Positions 63,169-64,000 of a stretch of 64,000 bases of DNA are shown here, piece after piece. The notes under the pieces were generated by a model, which was not told where the DNA came from, made no database searches, and saw nothing but the letters and a program-made list of their open reading frames with translations. The first letter of the stretch is position 1. Each line of letters opens with the position of its first letter. Both the position numbers and the translations under genes were made by a program. The stretch comes from Corynebacterium sp. SCR221107 (GTDB lineage: Bacteria; Actinomycetota; Actinomycetes; Mycobacteriales; Mycobacteriaceae): the NCBI RefSeq assembly GCF_027886475.1, contig NZ_CP115670.1:620001-684000 (forward strand), written 5' to 3'.

Positions 63169-64000
63169 TCAAACACGCAAAGGTGATGCTTGGTGTGCTC
63201 ATGGGCGCGAGCTTAGTTGCGGGCTGTTCGACGTTGCCTTCGCAGTCGGATCCGCAGGCGTTGCGTCCTTTCGAGGGAGCACAGGCCAGCCAGGCGCAGG
63301 GCCCCGAACCCGATCGGGCGCCAGACTTGCTCATCCGTGACTTCTACGCGGCCCTGGCACAGCCCAACCAGCAGTACCAGCTGGCGCGTACGTATCTGAC
63401 ACCGGATGCCTCAGCAGCCTGGAATCCGGACCTGACCATCAACGTGGTCGATCGCCTCGACGTCAACGTCGCGCAGCCCGGCGACCTTTCTTCGCCGACG
63501 GGCAGCGAAGAAATGAGCCCAGACATCAACGGCGACAATACGGCCACGCTCGCCGCCGCAGCCGCAGAATCCACGGCGGATGTGGCGCAATCGGAAAGTC
63601 AACTGGCACAGGCCACCTACCGGGTATCCGGGCTCATCGTCGGCCAGGTGGAAGTCGGTGGCGGGTACGTGCCCAACACCCAGTCGTTGAATGAAACCAT
63701 CGAACTGCAAAAGGTTGACGGGCAATGGCGGATCAGTTCCTTGCCGAACTCCATCGTCGTCGAGAAGACCGAGCTGCGCAACCGCTATTCCTCGCACAGT
63801 GTGTATTTCTTTGAACCGGGCGGCGGGACGCTCGTTAGCGACCGACGTTGGTTGTATTCTGGATCCAGCTCGTTGGATACGGCGTTGATTTCACTTATCG
63901 TGGAAGGACCTTCTCATACCCTCGCCCCCGGCGTGCTCAACGAGCTGCCTGCGGAGGCGGCGTTTGCGGGGATCACTAACGGCGTCTATCAGCTCACTGG
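63165..64000 (+). CDS. lpqB: LpqB lipoprotein, truncated by the window
   Basis: 278 codons visible, open to the window end (full family length is about 580). GTG start overlaps the mtrB stop (GTGA), with GAGGAGG about eight bases upstream. Lipoprotein signal with VAGC lipobox (Cys21), then the N-terminal region with RDFYAALAQPNQQYQLARTYLT. A Ser/Asp/Ala-rich low-complexity insert lies around residues 105-145. LpqB modulates MtrB; coupling with mtrAB is conserved. The frame is clean, so it continues beyond 64000. Confidence 0.9.
   Translation, partial: MIKHAKVMLGVLMGASLVAGCSTLPSQSDPQALRPFEGAQASQAQGPEPDRAPDLLIRDFYAALAQPNQQYQLARTYLTPDASAAWNPDLTINVVDRLDVNVAQPGDLSSPTGSEEMSPDINGDNTATLAAAAAESTADVAQSESQLAQATYRVSGLIVGQVEVGGGYVPNTQSLNETIELQKVDGQWRISSLPNSIVVEKTELRNRYSSHSVYFFEPGGGTLVSDRRWLYSGSSSLDTALISLIVEGPSHTLAPGVLNELPAEAAFAGITNGVYQLT

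Overview
The window is chromosomal DNA from a Corynebacterium. Gene content and order match the conserved corynebacterial/mycobacterial backbone: add-like/upp/pmmB/amidohydrolase/lpdA, then pyc, accBC, sseA, dtsR1-dtsR2-birA-purK-purE, a Tus-type sugar ABC operon, lcpA-wbbL-manC-whiB2-pmmA-manA, and sahH-tmk-mtrA-mtrB-lpqB. Mycolate- and arabinogalactan-related genes (AccD/AccE, LcpA, WbbL), WhiB2 and MtrAB-LpqB fix the phylum and suborder; the species cannot be named from sequence reading alone. I see no rRNA, tRNA, CRISPR array, transposase, integrase or phage gene, so this is core chromosome.

Layout. 1-6 kb: exonuclease III, a 59-residue membrane protein, TrpRS, a YihY/BrkB membrane protein and a D,D-carboxypeptidase. 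6-16 kb: a probably inactive adenosine-deaminase relative, an Rv3311-like protein, an NlpC/P60 hydrolase coupled to a small helical protein, Upp, an XRE regulator, a phosphohexomutase, an M20 amidohydrolase and LpdA. 16-33 kb: the carboxylase block (Pyc, AccBC, AccE, DtsR1, DtsR2) with rhodanese, an ATP-grasp-like protein, Maf and a low-complexity membrane protein. 33-38 kb: BirA (biotin ligase serving the neighbouring carboxylases), purine genes and small membrane proteins. 38-40.5 kb: a compact sulfur-stress operon (52-residue Cys-rich protein, CoA-disulfide reductase/rhodanese fusion, CsoR/CstR-type repressor) under twin palindromic operators. 40.5-45 kb: the sugar ABC operon, without an adjacent ATPase. 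45-56 kb: cell-wall and mannose-nucleotide genes plus WhiB2. 56-64 kb: a Pro/Thr-rich anchored protein, a DUF4259 protein, SahH, Tmk, MtrAB and the start of LpqB.

The most unusual signal is not a gene. A 12-base word, TGCTTKCCGACG (K = G or T), occurs 18 times without mismatch in the 64 kb, in both orientations, mostly between genes, and several further copies differ by one base. Two coding copies lie in poorly conserved linkers or tails, others in low-complexity extensions. Many copies share flanking bases (GCAT a few bases upstream, NCYAC downstream). It behaves like an interspersed genome-wide signal such as an uptake-type or chromosome-organising sequence; I know of no described corynebacterial function for it.

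Other points worth reading: a structured 150-base inverted element behind the ABC operon, a set of promoters placed 6-8 bases before start codons (predicted leaderless mRNAs), a strong Shine-Dalgarno before lcpA that fits a four-codon upstream frame or an ATT start, a long acidic C-terminal extension on MtrB, a 3 x 24-base tandem repeat behind birA, and a 1.47-kb stretch without a credible gene.
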